Source: Paraglaciecola sp. 20A4 (lineage in GTDB: Bacteria > Pseudomonadota > Gammaproteobacteria > Enterobacterales > Alteromonadaceae). From it: 64,000 nt of DNA. This document shows, one piece after another, positions 19,327 through 28,680 of this stretch; position 1 is the stretch's first letter, and every line of letters begins with the position of its first letter. Both the position numbers and the translations under genes were made by a program. Under the pieces are notes generated by a model. The model was not told the DNA's origin and made no database searches. It saw only the letters and a list, made by a program, of their open reading frames with translations. Where the stretch lies: NCBI RefSeq assembly GCF_011378905.1, contig NZ_WTPY01000003.1:124001-188000 (forward strand), given 5' to 3'.

Positions 19327-19875
19327 ATGCAAATTACCCAAACAGTCTTAAACGATGCGGTTATATTCGAACCGAAAATATTTGGCGATGAAAGAGGATT
19401 TTTTATGGAAACCTTTCGCGCAGATATTTTCACCCAAACTACGGGCGTCGAATTGCTAGTACAAGACAATCATAGTAAATCTCGGCAGGGTATCTTGCGC
19501 GGACTGCACTACCAGTTAGAGCACACTCAAGGCAAGTTAGTGCGCGTGACCCAAGGCAGTGTATTCGATGTTATTGTAGATTTGCGTCAATCATCATCTA
19601 CCTACGGGCAGACATTAGGCATTGAGTTATCAGCTACCAATAACAAGCAGCTGTGGGTACCGCCAGGATTTGCCCATGGATTTTATGTAACCAGCGAGAC
19701 TGCTGAATTTGTATATAAATGCAGTGACTATTATTATCCACAGTCTGAAGTATCTATTTTATGGAACGATCCGGCACTCGGCATCAAATGGCCCTTAGTG
19801 AATGGTGAGGAGCCCGCCTTATCAGAAAAAGACAAAGTTGGCTGTTTATTTGAGAATGCGCCAAAATTCGACTGA
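19327..19875 (+). CDS. rfbC: dTDP-4-dehydrorhamnose 3,5-epimerase
   Basis: 182 aa cupin. Key residues visible: RGLHYQ (the His of the catalytic dyad), the FDVIVDLR strand, PPGFAHGFYV, and the Tyr/Asp region KCSDYYYP. It epimerises C3 and C5 of dTDP-4-keto-6-deoxyglucose. Length is the usual 180-185 aa. Third gene of the rhamnose operon, 26 nt after rfbA. Confidence 0.97.
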   Translation: MQITQTVLNDAVIFEPKIFGDERGFFMETFRADIFTQTTGVELLVQDNHSKSRQGILRGLHYQLEHTQGKLVRVTQGSVFDVIVDLRQSSSTYGQTLGIELSATNNKQLWVPPGFAHGFYVTSETAEFVYKCSDYYYPQSEVSILWNDPALGIKWPLVNGEEPALSEKDKVGCLFENAPKFD

Positions 19876-19900
19876 CTAACCTAAGTAGAGTGCAATAATA

Positions 19901-20770
19901 GTGAAAGTACTGATTACCGGAAAAAATGGCCAGCTGGGATGGGAGTTAGTCAATCGCGCCTCAACCGATGACGTAGATGTATATGCGTTTGCTAGCGATG
20001 AGCTTGATATAACGGACTCGTTAAGCGTGCAAGAAAAATTCAGCGCCGTACAACCTGACGTAGTAATCAATACCGCGGCATATACAGCAGTAGATAGAGC
20101 AGAATCCGATAGTGAAAATGCCTTTCTCGTTAATGAGCAAGGGGCCATCAATCTGGCGCAAGCCTGTAAAAAATTCAATGCGCGCTTATTACACGTGTCT
20201 ACAGACTTTGTATTTGATGGCACCAAACATTCTCCCTATTTGACCACTGATACACCAAATCCTTTGGGTGTATATGGCGCGTCAAAATTAGCCGGAGAGC
20301 GAGGTATACAAAATGTATTGCCAGAAGCCGTTATTGTCAGAACAGCATGGGTATATTCCTCTCATGGCAATAATTTTGTTAAAACCATGCTGCGCTTAAT
20401 GCAGGAAAAGCCCCAATTAGGCGTGGTGTCTGATCAAATAGGTACGCCGACTTATGCGGCAGGGTTAGCAGATTGGCTTTGGCAAATTAGTAGCAATAGT
20501 CGTGTCCAAGGTTTATATCATTGGACTGATGCCGGCGTGGCAAGTTGGTATGACTTTGCGGTTGCGATACAAGAGCTCGCGCTTGAAAAAGGCATGCTTG
20601 AAAAGGAAATCCCCGTTCGACCAATTTATGCAGCGCAATACCCGACGCCGGCTAAGCGTCCGGCATTTTCTGTTATTGATAAAACAGGTGCAGAAAACGA
20701 CAGTGGTTTACAAACCACTCACTGGCGTAAGCAACTATCTAACATGCTTGATAAATTAGCTAACGTATAA
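19901..20770 (+). CDS. rfbD: dTDP-4-dehydrorhamnose reductase
   Basis: 289 aa from a GTG start (AGTGAAAGTACTG). Extended SDR: GKNGQLGWEL (residues about 7-16), NTAAYTAVDRAE, STDFVFDG (STDYVFDG in most relatives), YGASKLAGE for the Tyr-Lys pair, and TPTYAAGLA. It uses NAD(P)H to make dTDP-L-rhamnose, the donor for rhamnose in LPS O-antigen or exopolysaccharide. No glycosyltransferase follows it here, so this is a housekeeping-like precursor operon. Confidence 0.96.
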   Translation: MKVLITGKNGQLGWELVNRASTDDVDVYAFASDELDITDSLSVQEKFSAVQPDVVINTAAYTAVDRAESDSENAFLVNEQGAINLAQACKKFNARLLHVSTDFVFDGTKHSPYLTTDTPNPLGVYGASKLAGERGIQNVLPEAVIVRTAWVYSSHGNNFVKTMLRLMQEKPQLGVVSDQIGTPTYAAGLADWLWQISSNSRVQGLYHWTDAGVASWYDFAVAIQELALEKGMLEKEIPVRPIYAAQYPTPAKRPAFSVIDKTGAENDSGLQTTHWRKQLSNMLDKLANV

Positions 20771-20772
20771 AA

Positions 20773-20831
20773 CATGGGGTTCATCAACAAGCTTTATGTT
20801 GCTGATGAAACCATGCGCCTTTAGTTTTTTT
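20773..20831. terminator. Imperfect hairpin between converging rfbD and maf
   Basis: Arms CATGG..TTCATCA..CA (20773-20789) and TGTTGCTGATGAAACCATG (20797-20815) pair imperfectly, and a T-rich run (TTTAGTTTTTTTG) follows on the plus strand. It is likely the rfb operon terminator. Confidence 0.55.
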
Positions 20832-21411
20832 GAATGTAATCAAATACGTTCACATCGAATTTTGCCAGTAACTCAATAAGCGCGATCAACGGCAAGCCGA
20901 CCAGCGTATTTGGATCGCGTCCGTCTAGACTAGAAAATAAACAAATACCCAACCCTTCGCTTTTGAAACTCCCTGCACAGTCATAGGGCGTTTCAATTTC
21001 CAGATACCGGGTAATATTTTCTGATGACAGATCCTTAAAGGACACATCAAATGTTTCAACCATCGTTTCGTGTTTGCCCGTTTGACTGTCGAACAATGCC
21101 AGCCCCGTATAAAAGGTTACTGTTCTGCCACTTAAAAAAGTGAGTTGCTTAAAGGCATTGCTGAAATTGGCTGGTTTACCCAGTATCTTCCCATCAACGC
21201 AAGCAACTTGATCAGAGCCAATCACAATCCCTTGATGACGGGCGGCCACATCTGCAGCTTTAGCGAGCGACAAGCGAGAAACTAACTGTTCGGGTTTTTC
21301 ATCTATTGAAGGCGTTTCATCTACATCAGGTGACTCACACGTGAAGGGGATACAAAGCTTGGCAAGCAAGGATTTACGATATAAAGAGGTTGAAGCAAGA
21401 ATTAGTTTCAT
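20821..21411 (-). CDS. yceF: Maf-family nucleotide pyrophosphatase (YceF type)
   Basis: 196 aa from the ATG at 21411, giving the typical MKLILASTSLYRKSLLAKL start; the frame is open further upstream, but that would add a non-conserved leader. Maf motifs: SxxR (STSLYRKSLL), the PDVDE(T) segment, the conserved Asp and Gln of GSDQVACVDG, and the YDCAGSFKSEGLG region. E. coli YceF is reported to hydrolyse m7GTP. Divergent from yceD-rpmF-plsX, as is usual in gammaproteobacteria. Confidence 0.93.
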   Translation of the reverse strand: MKLILASTSLYRKSLLAKLCIPFTCESPDVDETPSIDEKPEQLVSRLSLAKAADVAARHQGIVIGSDQVACVDGKILGKPANFSNAFKQLTFLSGRTVTFYTGLALFDSQTGKHETMVETFDVSFKDLSSENITRYLEIETPYDCAGSFKSEGLGICLFSSLDGRDPNTLVGLPLIALIELLAKFDVNVFDYIQKN

Positions 21412-21534
21412 CAAATTAGCGACCTGTATTATAATTGTCGGCCGACATAAAAGCATAAAATGCTTACTTTACATAGGACTTAAGATTATATTTTCTTTGA
21501 CTAAACCCTTTTCAGCCTTTATCATGCGCGCGCT

Positions 21535-22062
21535 ATGCAGAAAGTAAAATTACCCAGACAGCTCGATCCTATCAAAAGTGCCACAAAACGCTCTGAATAT
21601 AAGGGTGTGATGTTAACGGCTGATATGCCGCGGTTGGTTGGTACGGTTGCTAGCATAGACGATGAAGTTGAAATCGAAATGAAGTTTTTAAAAGACGAGC
21701 AGGGTCTTTCTTATTTCGAAGGTAAAATTCATTGCGAAACATCACTCATCTGTCAAAGATGTAATGGTGTTTTTACTCATCCTTTAGATGTGTCATTTTG
21801 TTTCAGTCCTGTGCAGGGATTTGATGATGAAAAGGCCGATGAGTTACCGGATATTTACGACCCGGTAGAGGTCAATGACCACGGAGAAGTCAATTTACTT
21901 CAATTATTTGAAGACGAAATGATTTTATCTTTGCCTATTGTCGCCCTTCATGCAGAGGAGGATTGCGGCACAAAAGCAAAGGACATGTCTTTCGGAAAAA
22001 TTGAACCGGTCGATGAACGTCCAAACCCGTTCGCGGTTTTGAAAGAACTTAAGCGAGACTAG
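21535..22062 (+). CDS. yceD: YceD / DUF177 family protein
   Basis: 175 aa. DUF177 signature: central CQRCNG (residues about 74-79) with the preceding LxCETSLI strand, an acidic stretch ([16 protein letters not shown]), the conserved [14 protein letters not shown], and the C-terminal [10 protein letters not shown]. It is invariably next to rpmF. A role in 23S rRNA processing or accumulation has been reported for bacterial and plant members. First gene of the rpmF-plsX-fab operon. Confidence 0.95.
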   Translation: MQKVKLPRQLDPIKSATKRSEYKGVMLTADMPRLVGTVASIDDEVEIEMKFLKDEQGLSYFEGKIHCETSLICQRCNGVFTHPLDVSFCFSPVQGFDDEKADELPDIYDPVEVNDHGEVNLLQLFEDEMILSLPIVALHAEEDCGTKAKDMSFGKIEPVDERPNPFAVLKELKRD

Positions 22063-22072
22063 GAGCAAACTA

Positions 22073-22243
22073 ATGGCAGTACAAAAGAATCGTAAAACTC
22101 GTTCAAAGCGTGGCATGCGTCGTTCGCATGATGCGTTGGGAACTGCGACTATGTCTGTAGATTCAACATCAGGTGAGACGCATATTCGTCATCACGTTAC
22201 AGCTGATGGTTACTACAAAGGCAAAAAAGTTCTCTCATTATAA
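22073..22243 (+). CDS. rpmF: 50S ribosomal protein L32
   Basis: 56-aa gene with a strong site (AGGAG) just ahead of the ATG. The start [20 protein letters not shown] is the bL32 signature, and the end is [17 protein letters not shown]. It lacks the four zinc-binding cysteines that some bacteria have, as in other gammaproteobacteria. It is 10 nt after yceD and 12 nt before plsX. Confidence 0.97.
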   Translation: MAVQKNRKTRSKRGMRRSHDALGTATMSVDSTSGETHIRHHVTADGYYKGKKVLSL

Positions 22244-22255
22244 TTTGAGATAACT

Positions 22256-23281
22256 TTGCGTCATCTAACCTTAGCGTTAGATATTATGGGGGGCGATAAC
22301 GGCCCCCATATTATTCTATCCGCTGCATTTAAAGCACTCACTGAGTTTCCTCATCTTCACTTAGTTTTTTGTGGTGACGAAAATGTAATCACATCTTGGT
22401 TAAGCCAACACCCTCATTTGTCCCCTAATCGATATATAATTGTGCATTGCAACCAGCAGGTTCTGATGGACGACAACCCCGTGTCTGCACTTCGACATAA
22501 AAAAGATTCTTCAATGGCATGTGCTATTAAACATGTTAAAGATGGTTTGGCCGATGCGTGCGTCAGCGCAGGCAATACCGGTGCACTCTTGGCGATAGCA
22601 TGCTCACAATTAAAAATGTTGTCAGGTGTAAGCCGACCCGCTTTAGTTTCGAGCCTACCCACCGCAAAAGGGCGCAAAGTCTTCTTGTTAGACTTAGGCG
22701 CAACAATACAATGCGATGCTCAAACCCTTTTACAGAATGCAGTTATGGGCTCTGTATTGGCAGAGCAAATTGCAGGTGTAAAAAAGCCCCGTGTCGCTAT
22801 TTTAAATGTCGGTGAAGAGCAAATTAAAGGCCCAGCAGCGATTAAGCAAGCCAATGCACTGTTAATGGCCAGTCAGCAAGTGAATTATATAGGCTTCGTC
22901 GAAGGTAACGATATTTTCAATGACATAGCAGATGTAATTGTTACGGACGGTTTCTCTGGAAATATTGCGTTAAAGTCATGTGAAGGTCTAGTTAAGTTAT
23001 TGATTGAACAGATAAAACGTGACGCTCAGCGGAACTTGATGAGCAAAATTATGGCGAAATTGGCTCGTCCTTTATTGCGTCGGCTTTATTTACGAGTGAA
23101 CCCCGACCAGTATAATGGCGCGAGTCTGATAGGATTGCGCGGAATTGTGGTCAAGAGCCACGGAAACGCCTCAGATGAGGCATTTTTGTATGCTATTCGA
23201 GAAGCCGTTCAGGAGGCTAATCGTCAAGTTCCCACTAAAATTAAAGATAAAATAGAAAACCTCTTGATGGAGCGCGCATAA
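22256..23281 (+). CDS. plsX: Phosphate acyltransferase PlsX
   Basis: 341 aa from a TTG start; the next residues RHLTLALDIMGGDNGP align with the known N-terminus. Motifs: SAGNTGALLA, the LDLGATIQCDAQTL region, EGNDIFNDIADVIVTDGFSGNIALK and GASLIGLRGIVVKSHGNA. It makes acyl-phosphate from acyl-ACP for phospholipid synthesis with PlsY. Placed as in most bacteria, between rpmF and fabH; fabH starts 3 nt after the stop. Confidence 0.96.
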   Translation: MRHLTLALDIMGGDNGPHIILSAAFKALTEFPHLHLVFCGDENVITSWLSQHPHLSPNRYIIVHCNQQVLMDDNPVSALRHKKDSSMACAIKHVKDGLADACVSAGNTGALLAIACSQLKMLSGVSRPALVSSLPTAKGRKVFLLDLGATIQCDAQTLLQNAVMGSVLAEQIAGVKKPRVAILNVGEEQIKGPAAIKQANALLMASQQVNYIGFVEGNDIFNDIADVIVTDGFSGNIALKSCEGLVKLLIEQIKRDAQRNLMSKIMAKLARPLLRRLYLRVNPDQYNGASLIGLRGIVVKSHGNASDEAFLYAIREAVQEANRQVPTKIKDKIENLLMERA

Positions 23282-23284
23282 TTA

Positions 23285-24244
23285 ATGAATTCTAGAATAA
23301 TTGGAACAGGTAGTTATTATCCAAGCGAAGTGCGCAGCAACGCAGATTTATCTCTTATGGTTGATACCTCAGACGAATGGATAACGGATCGGACCGGTAT
23401 CAAAGAGCGTCGCATCATTGGTGCTCACGAAACTGCGGCGACCATGGGTTATGAAGCCAGTAAGAAGGCACTAGAGGCCGCTGGTATAGACGCTAAAACT
23501 CTCGATATGATCGTATGTGCTACCACAAGCGGTCGTCATTCATTACCCAGTACTGCCTGTGAAATACAAAAAGCCTTAGATATAGATGGTATCCCTGCAT
23601 TTGATGTAGCGGCCGCCTGTGCTGGTTATTGTTACGCATTGAGCGTGGCAGATCAGTACATAAAATCAGGTATGGCGAAACGTATTTTGGTGATTGGAAC
23701 AGACTGTTTAAGTCGTATGATCAGCCCAGAAGATAGGACCATGGTCATATTATTTGGAGACGCCGCAGGGGCCACTATTATCGAAGCAAGTGAAGAGCCT
23801 GGTATTCTATCTACTCACATTCATGCTGCTGGCTCATATGGTGACTTACTTGCCATTGGTAATCCAACCCGTGGTGATGAATTATCCATTCACGAAAATT
23901 GGGGCACCATGAAAGGCAATGAAGTATTCCGTGTCGCGGTGACTAAATTGAGCGAAATTGTTGAGGAAACACTTGCAGCCAATAATATGCAGAAATCCGA
24001 TTTAGACTGGCTTGTACCCCATCAAGCGAACTTTCGGATTATTAAGGCTACGGCTAAAAAATTAGACATGTCTCTTGATCAAGTTGTCATGACTTTAGAG
24101 CGCTACGGTAATACCTCAGCCGCTACCGTACCGACTGCATTAGATGAAGCGATTCGTGATGGCCGTATCAAACGCGGTCAAAACTTATTGTTAGAAGCCT
24201 TTGGTGGCGGATTTGCTTGGGCCTCAGCCCTAATTCGTTATTAA
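23285..24244 (+). CDS. fabH: 3-oxoacyl-ACP synthase III
   Basis: 319 aa. Catalytic triad visible: Cys in [13 protein letters not shown] (residue about 113), His in VPHQANFRI, Asn in [11 protein letters not shown]. It also has the C-terminal [13 protein letters not shown]. It condenses acetyl-CoA with malonyl-ACP to start fatty-acid synthesis. Tightly packed with plsX; a 67-bp gap follows before fabD. Confidence 0.97.
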   Translation: MNSRIIGTGSYYPSEVRSNADLSLMVDTSDEWITDRTGIKERRIIGAHETAATMGYEASKKALEAAGIDAKTLDMIVCATTSGRHSLPSTACEIQKALDIDGIPAFDVAAACAGYCYALSVADQYIKSGMAKRILVIGTDCLSRMISPEDRTMVILFGDAAGATIIEASEEPGILSTHIHAAGSYGDLLAIGNPTRGDELSIHENWGTMKGNEVFRVAVTKLSEIVEETLAANNMQKSDLDWLVPHQANFRIIKATAKKLDMSLDQVVMTLERYGNTSAATVPTALDEAIRDGRIKRGQNLLLEAFGGGFAWASALIRY

Positions 24245-24311
24245 CAAAAAAATTTAAATAAACTAAGCTTATAAATTTATTGATTTTAGTGAGCAATTGA
24301 AAGGAAGTTTT

Positions 24312-25241
24312 ATGTCTAAACGCGCGTGGGTGTTTCCTGGTCAAGGATCACAAACAGTGGGCATGTTGAAAGACTTAGCGGAAAACTATCCGCAAGTAGA
24401 AGAGACATTTAGCCGCGCAAGTAAAGTGTTAGGTTATGATCTTTGGGATGTTGTACAGAACGACAACAACCAAACGCTAGGTCAAACACACGTTACTCAA
24501 CCAGCATTATTAGCAGCCAGTTACGCTATTTTCCAAGTGTTAAAAGCTCAGGATGTCAATTTACCGCATTACTTAGCGGGTCATAGCCTTGGTGAGTATT
24601 CAGCTTTAGTATGTTCAGGGGTATTGACCTTTGAAGACGGCATTAAATTAGTTGAAGCCCGTGGTCAATTCATGCAACAAGCTGTACCTGAAGGGGTTGG
24701 CGCGATGTATGCCATAATTGGTTTAGACGATGCTAAAGTAATACAAGCATGTGCCCAAGCGCAGACCGAAACGCAGCTAGTTGTTTCAGCGGTCAACTTT
24801 AATTCTCCAGGCCAAGTGGTCATTGCAGGTAATGCGCAAGCCGCTGAAAAAGCCGCTGAGTTATGTAAAGTAGCCGGTGCAAAACGCGCGTTGCCATTGG
24901 CGGTTAGTGTGCCATCACACTGTGCGCTAATGAAACCTGCGGCGGATAAACTTGCCATTTTATTTGATTCAATTGAATTTAGTGCCCCGTCTATTCCTGT
25001 AATCAATAACGTTGACGTGGCAATTGAAACCAAATCACAAGAGATTAAGAATGCACTTTTGCGTCAGTTGTATAGCCCTGTTCGCTGGACAGAAACGGTT
25101 CAAAAGCTTGCATCGTTAGACGTGACTCAACTTCAAGAAATTGGTCCTGGCAAAGTATTAACAGGCCTGATTAAGCGCATAGATAAATCGTTAAGCTGTG
25201 ACGCAGTTAATAACTCGGAAACAGTCTCCGTTATTCGATAA
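24312..25241 (+). CDS. fabD: Malonyl-CoA:ACP transacylase
   Basis: 309 aa from the ATG at 24312, which has AAGGAAG upstream; a TTG at 24297 is also in frame but less likely. Start MSKRAWVFPGQGSQTVGM (oxyanion Gln), the catalytic Ser in GHSLGEYSA (residue about 92), Arg in GRQFMQ-like ARGQFMQQA, and His in VPSHCALM. It loads malonate onto ACP. Fourth gene of the fatty-acid cluster. Confidence 0.97.
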   Translation: MSKRAWVFPGQGSQTVGMLKDLAENYPQVEETFSRASKVLGYDLWDVVQNDNNQTLGQTHVTQPALLAASYAIFQVLKAQDVNLPHYLAGHSLGEYSALVCSGVLTFEDGIKLVEARGQFMQQAVPEGVGAMYAIIGLDDAKVIQACAQAQTETQLVVSAVNFNSPGQVVIAGNAQAAEKAAELCKVAGAKRALPLAVSVPSHCALMKPAADKLAILFDSIEFSAPSIPVINNVDVAIETKSQEIKNALLRQLYSPVRWTETVQKLASLDVTQLQEIGPGKVLTGLIKRIDKSLSCDAVNNSETVSVIR

Positions 25242-25255
25242 TAAAGAGAAAATAC

Positions 25256-25993
25256 ATGTCTGGATTAGATGGAAAAATAGCATTGGTAACCGGTGCTAGT
25301 CGTGGTATTGGCAAAGCTATTGCTGAGCAATTGGTCAATGATGGTGCCACTGTTATCGGTACAGCTACCTCTGAAAGCGGCGCCCAAGCCATAAGTGAAT
25401 ATCTAGGTACAAACGGCAAGGGGATGGTATTAAATGTCTCTGACCCCGAGTCAATGGCAACCTTGTTATCCGCTGTGGCTGAGCAGTTTGGTGTAATTGA
25501 CATTTTAGTTAATAATGCGGGTATCACTCGGGACAATCTCCTTATGCGGATGAAAGATCACGAGTGGCAAGATATTATAAATACTAACCTTACGTCAGTA
25601 TTTAATATGTCTAAAGCAGTTTTACGTGGCATGATGAAAAAGCGTTGTGGTAGAATCATTAATATTGGTTCTGTTGTTGGTAGCACAGGTAATGCTGGTC
25701 AAGCCAACTATGCTGCAGCTAAAGCGGGTGTAATTGGGTTCAGTAAGTCCATGGCTCGCGAGGTTGCTTCTCGTGGCATTACGGTCAATGTGGTTGCGCC
25801 AGGTTTTATCGATACCGATATGACCAAAGCATTAACTGATGACCAACGCGAAACCATTTTTAAAGATATTCCAGCAAATCGCTTAGGCTCTGTTCAAGAA
25901 GTAGCTGCAGCGGTTGGCTTTTTAGCTAGTAATAGCGCCGCTTACATTACGGGTGAAACCTTGCATGTAAATGGTGGAATGTTTATGGGGTAG
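25256..25993 (+). CDS. fabG: 3-oxoacyl-ACP reductase
   Basis: 245 aa SDR. TGASRGIGKAIAEQL (residues about 12-26), NNAGITRDNLLMRM, catalytic Ser in IGSVVGSTGN, YAAAK, and NVVAPGFIDTDMTK. NADPH-dependent reduction of 3-ketoacyl-ACP. The context fabD-fabG-acpP makes the assignment firm. An acpP promoter probably lies in the 181-bp gap that follows. Confidence 0.97.
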   Translation: MSGLDGKIALVTGASRGIGKAIAEQLVNDGATVIGTATSESGAQAISEYLGTNGKGMVLNVSDPESMATLLSAVAEQFGVIDILVNNAGITRDNLLMRMKDHEWQDIINTNLTSVFNMSKAVLRGMMKKRCGRIINIGSVVGSTGNAGQANYAAAKAGVIGFSKSMAREVASRGITVNVVAPGFIDTDMTKALTDDQRETIFKDIPANRLGSVQEVAAAVGFLASNSAAYITGETLHVNGGMFMG

Positions 25994-26174
25994 TGTGTTT
26001 AACTAACAACTATGTTATTAAATCATCACTTGCCTGTTATTTTTTAGTTAATTATTGTATAGTTTTAGTGGTTCGACCAGTAAAAAACTTCAAGGTCTTG
26101 CTTGCAAGGCAGTGGGTTGGTGAATACACTACTCGAAATTTATATCTAGCGACTTTTAAGGGAAAACTAGAATT

Positions 26175-26414
26175 ATGAGTGACATCGAAGAACGCGTTAA
26201 AAAAATCATTATTGAACAACTTGGTGTTAAAGAAGAAGAAGTAAAATCAGAAGCCTCGTTTGTTGATGATCTAGGTGCGGATTCTCTAGACACAGTTGAA
26301 TTGGTTATGGCTTTAGAAGAGGAATTCGATACTGAAATTCCTGATGAAGAAGCAGAAAAAATCACTACAGTTCAATCAGCAATTGACTACGTTAACGCTC
26401 ACAAAGACGCGTAA
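26175..26414 (+). CDS. acpP: Acyl carrier protein
   Basis: 79 aa, strongly acidic. The phosphopantetheine-bearing Ser is in [19 protein letters not shown] (Ser about 38). The rest matches canonical AcpP ([18 protein letters not shown]). RBS-like AAGGGAAAACT precedes. A strong terminator follows, which with the separate upstream gap implies high independent expression. Confidence 0.98.
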   Translation: MSDIEERVKKIIIEQLGVKEEEVKSEASFVDDLGADSLDTVELVMALEEEFDTEIPDEEAEKITTVQSAIDYVNAHKDA

Positions 26415-26425
26415 ACAGTTTTTAA

Positions 26426-26453
26426 AAACGGCTCTTTCTGAGCCGTTTCTTTT
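26426..26453 (+). terminator. Rho-independent terminator after acpP
   Basis: Stem AAACGGCTC / GAGCCGTTT with a TTTCT loop, then CTTTTA. It probably attenuates read-through from the highly expressed acpP into fabF. Confidence 0.85.
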
Positions 26454-26492
26454 ATCTAATACACCTAATTCAAATTACGTTCGGAGGCCAAA

Positions 26493-27731
26493 GTGGCTAA
26501 ACGTCGGGTTGTAGTAACCGGTCTTGGCGTACTCTCTCCTGTGGGCAATGATTATGCTTCCACGTGGCAGAATATCGTCAACGGTAAAAGTGGTATAGGT
26601 CCCATTACGGTTTTTGATGCATCGGAATATACGACGCATTTTGCAGGTGAAGTGAAAGGCTTCAATGTTGAAGACTACATTGCAAAAAAAGAAACCAAGA
26701 AAATGGACAAGTTTATTCAATTTGGCGTTGCAGCGGGAATGCAAGCTTTAGCTGATTCAGGTCTGGAGATCACTGACAAGAATGCGGCACGTGTCGGAGT
26801 CGCAATTGGATCAGGTATTGGTGGCTTAAGTTTGATTGAAGAAAACCACACCAAGTTGGTTAACTCTGGTCCCAAGCGTATATCACCGTTTTTTGTACCT
26901 GCCACCATCACCAACATGATCTCAGGTTTTTTGTCGATTATGAAAGGTTTGAAAGGGCCTAATTTAAATATTGTGACTGCCTGTACCACAGGTGTGCATA
27001 ATATGGGCGTAGCCGCACGTCTTATCGCGTACGGCGATGCTGACGCTATGTTAGCGGGTGGTGCTGAAGCGTCTATTTGCCCATTGGGTTTAGGCGGTTT
27101 TGCAGCAGCCAGAGCGCTTTCTACGCGTAATGACGCGCCAGAAATTGCTAGTCGCCCCTGGGATAAAGACCGTGATGGTTTTGTTATGGGCGAGGGCGCT
27201 GGTGTGGTTATGCTAGAAGAGTACGAATCGGCTAAAGCACGCGGCGCAAGAATTTATGCAGAGCTTGTTGGGTTCGGAATGAGCGGAGATGCTTATCATA
27301 TGACTTCACCACCTGAAAATGGTGAAGGCGCTGCCGCGGCGATGCAAAACGCCTTAAATGATGCATCACTTAATGCGCGCCAAGTTGGCTATATCAATGC
27401 TCATGGTACCTCAACACCAGCAGGTGATGTTGCTGAAGTGGCAGCAGTGAAAAGTATCTTTGAGGGATACGCCAATAAAGTCTTAGTGAGTTCGACTAAA
27501 TCTATGACAGGGCATTTGCTTGGCGCTGCAGGTGCAGTAGAAGCTATTTTTACGATTCTGGCGTTGCGTGATCAAGTTGCTCCCCCAACCATAAATTTAG
27601 ACAACCCTGGTGAAGGCTGCGATCTCGATTTTGTGCCCCACGAAACCCGTTCGGTCAATATGGAATATGCTCTGTGTAATTCATTTGGATTCGGTGGTAC
27701 AAATGGTTCGTTACTGTTTAAAAAAGTGTAA
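26493..27731 (+). CDS. fabF: 3-oxoacyl-ACP synthase II
   Basis: 412 aa from a GTG start preceded by GGAGG. The KAS II triad is visible: Cys in [12 protein letters not shown] (residue about 164), His in [11 protein letters not shown], His in [13 protein letters not shown], and the Gly-rich end [13 protein letters not shown]. It elongates acyl-ACP, including the palmitoleoyl to cis-vaccenoyl step. Followed by a clear terminator. Confidence 0.97.
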   Translation: MAKRRVVVTGLGVLSPVGNDYASTWQNIVNGKSGIGPITVFDASEYTTHFAGEVKGFNVEDYIAKKETKKMDKFIQFGVAAGMQALADSGLEITDKNAARVGVAIGSGIGGLSLIEENHTKLVNSGPKRISPFFVPATITNMISGFLSIMKGLKGPNLNIVTACTTGVHNMGVAARLIAYGDADAMLAGGAEASICPLGLGGFAAARALSTRNDAPEIASRPWDKDRDGFVMGEGAGVVMLEEYESAKARGARIYAELVGFGMSGDAYHMTSPPENGEGAAAAMQNALNDASLNARQVGYINAHGTSTPAGDVAEVAAVKSIFEGYANKVLVSSTKSMTGHLLGAAGAVEAIFTILALRDQVAPPTINLDNPGEGCDLDFVPHETRSVNMEYALCNSFGFGGTNGSLLFKKV

Positions 27732-27769
27732 TTATTAGCCATTAATTCAACTTTATTAGTATCCAGACA

Positions 27770-27804
27770 AAGCCTGTAATATCATTGCTATTACAGGCTT
27801 TTTT
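27770..27804 (+). terminator. Rho-independent terminator after fabF
   Basis: Perfect 12-bp stem AAGCCTGTAATA / TATTACAGGCTT with a 7-nt loop, followed by TTTT. It marks the end of the fab operon. Confidence 0.93.
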
Positions 27805-27840
27805 CGTTCAGATTGACACGACTCACTGCTAAGATATCTC

Positions 27841-28662
27841 ATGATTGTAAATGGATTACCTGCCGAACAAATTGATATTGCCGACAGAGCAACACAGTAC
27901 GGCGATGGATGTTTTACCACAATGGCCGTAAAACAGGGTGAAATAGAGCTTTGGAAAGCACATTTAGAGCGCTTAAAGCACACCTGTGAACGCCTATATA
28001 TACCATTTACCGATTGGGACGAACTCAGTCGGTCTGCATTCAATTGTGCGCAAAACGAGACCCTCGCCGTATTGAAAATATTAATTTCTCGTGGTTCAGG
28101 TGGTCGCGGTTACAGCCCTATCGGCGCAGATAAACCTGTGTATATAATTACTCTTCACCCTATGCCAACACAATATAAATGTTGGCAAGAAATCGGCATC
28201 GAGTTAAATGTGAGTAATATCACGCTGGCTAAACAACCTCTTTTAGCAGGGTTGAAACATCTAAATCGATTAGAGCAAGTCTTTATCAAACGTGAACTGG
28301 CCCTTGACGCTTTCCATGATTGTATTGTGCTGGACACCGATAACATGATTATCGAATCATCTGTTGGTAACTTGTTTTGGTTTCACGACAACGCTTGGTT
28401 TACACCATCACTCTGTTTTAGTGGTGTCGAAGGGGTTATGCGTAACCATATTATTGAACATTTCAAGCAAAACGCTATCGATTTTTACCTGTGTCGAGAG
28501 GGGCTAAACACCATACAATCGGCTATTGAAGTCTTCGTATGTAATAGCCTAATGGGGGTGGTGCCGGTCAATGCAATCGAATTTGCAGATGGACATCGGG
28601 CGTATTATCGCACTGATAAAACTCGTCAAGTGCAACAAGAAGTTACCCATCATCGTGTTTAA
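27841..28662 (+). CDS. pabC: Aminodeoxychorismate lyase
   Basis: 273 aa, fold type IV PLP enzyme. Features: N-terminal DRATQYGDGCFTTM, substrate loop ISRGSGGRGYSP, PLP lysine in GLKHLNRLEQVFIKRE (residue about 140), IIESSVGNLFW, and GVEGVMRN. It converts 4-amino-4-deoxychorismate to p-aminobenzoate plus pyruvate for folate synthesis. Conserved position between fabF and mltG. Confidence 0.95.
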   Translation: MIVNGLPAEQIDIADRATQYGDGCFTTMAVKQGEIELWKAHLERLKHTCERLYIPFTDWDELSRSAFNCAQNETLAVLKILISRGSGGRGYSPIGADKPVYIITLHPMPTQYKCWQEIGIELNVSNITLAKQPLLAGLKHLNRLEQVFIKRELALDAFHDCIVLDTDNMIIESSVGNLFWFHDNAWFTPSLCFSGVEGVMRNHIIEHFKQNAIDFYLCREGLNTIQSAIEVFVCNSLMGVVPVNAIEFADGHRAYYRTDKTRQVQQEVTHHRV

Positions 28663-28680
28663 TCTTAAAGTGGCGGTATA

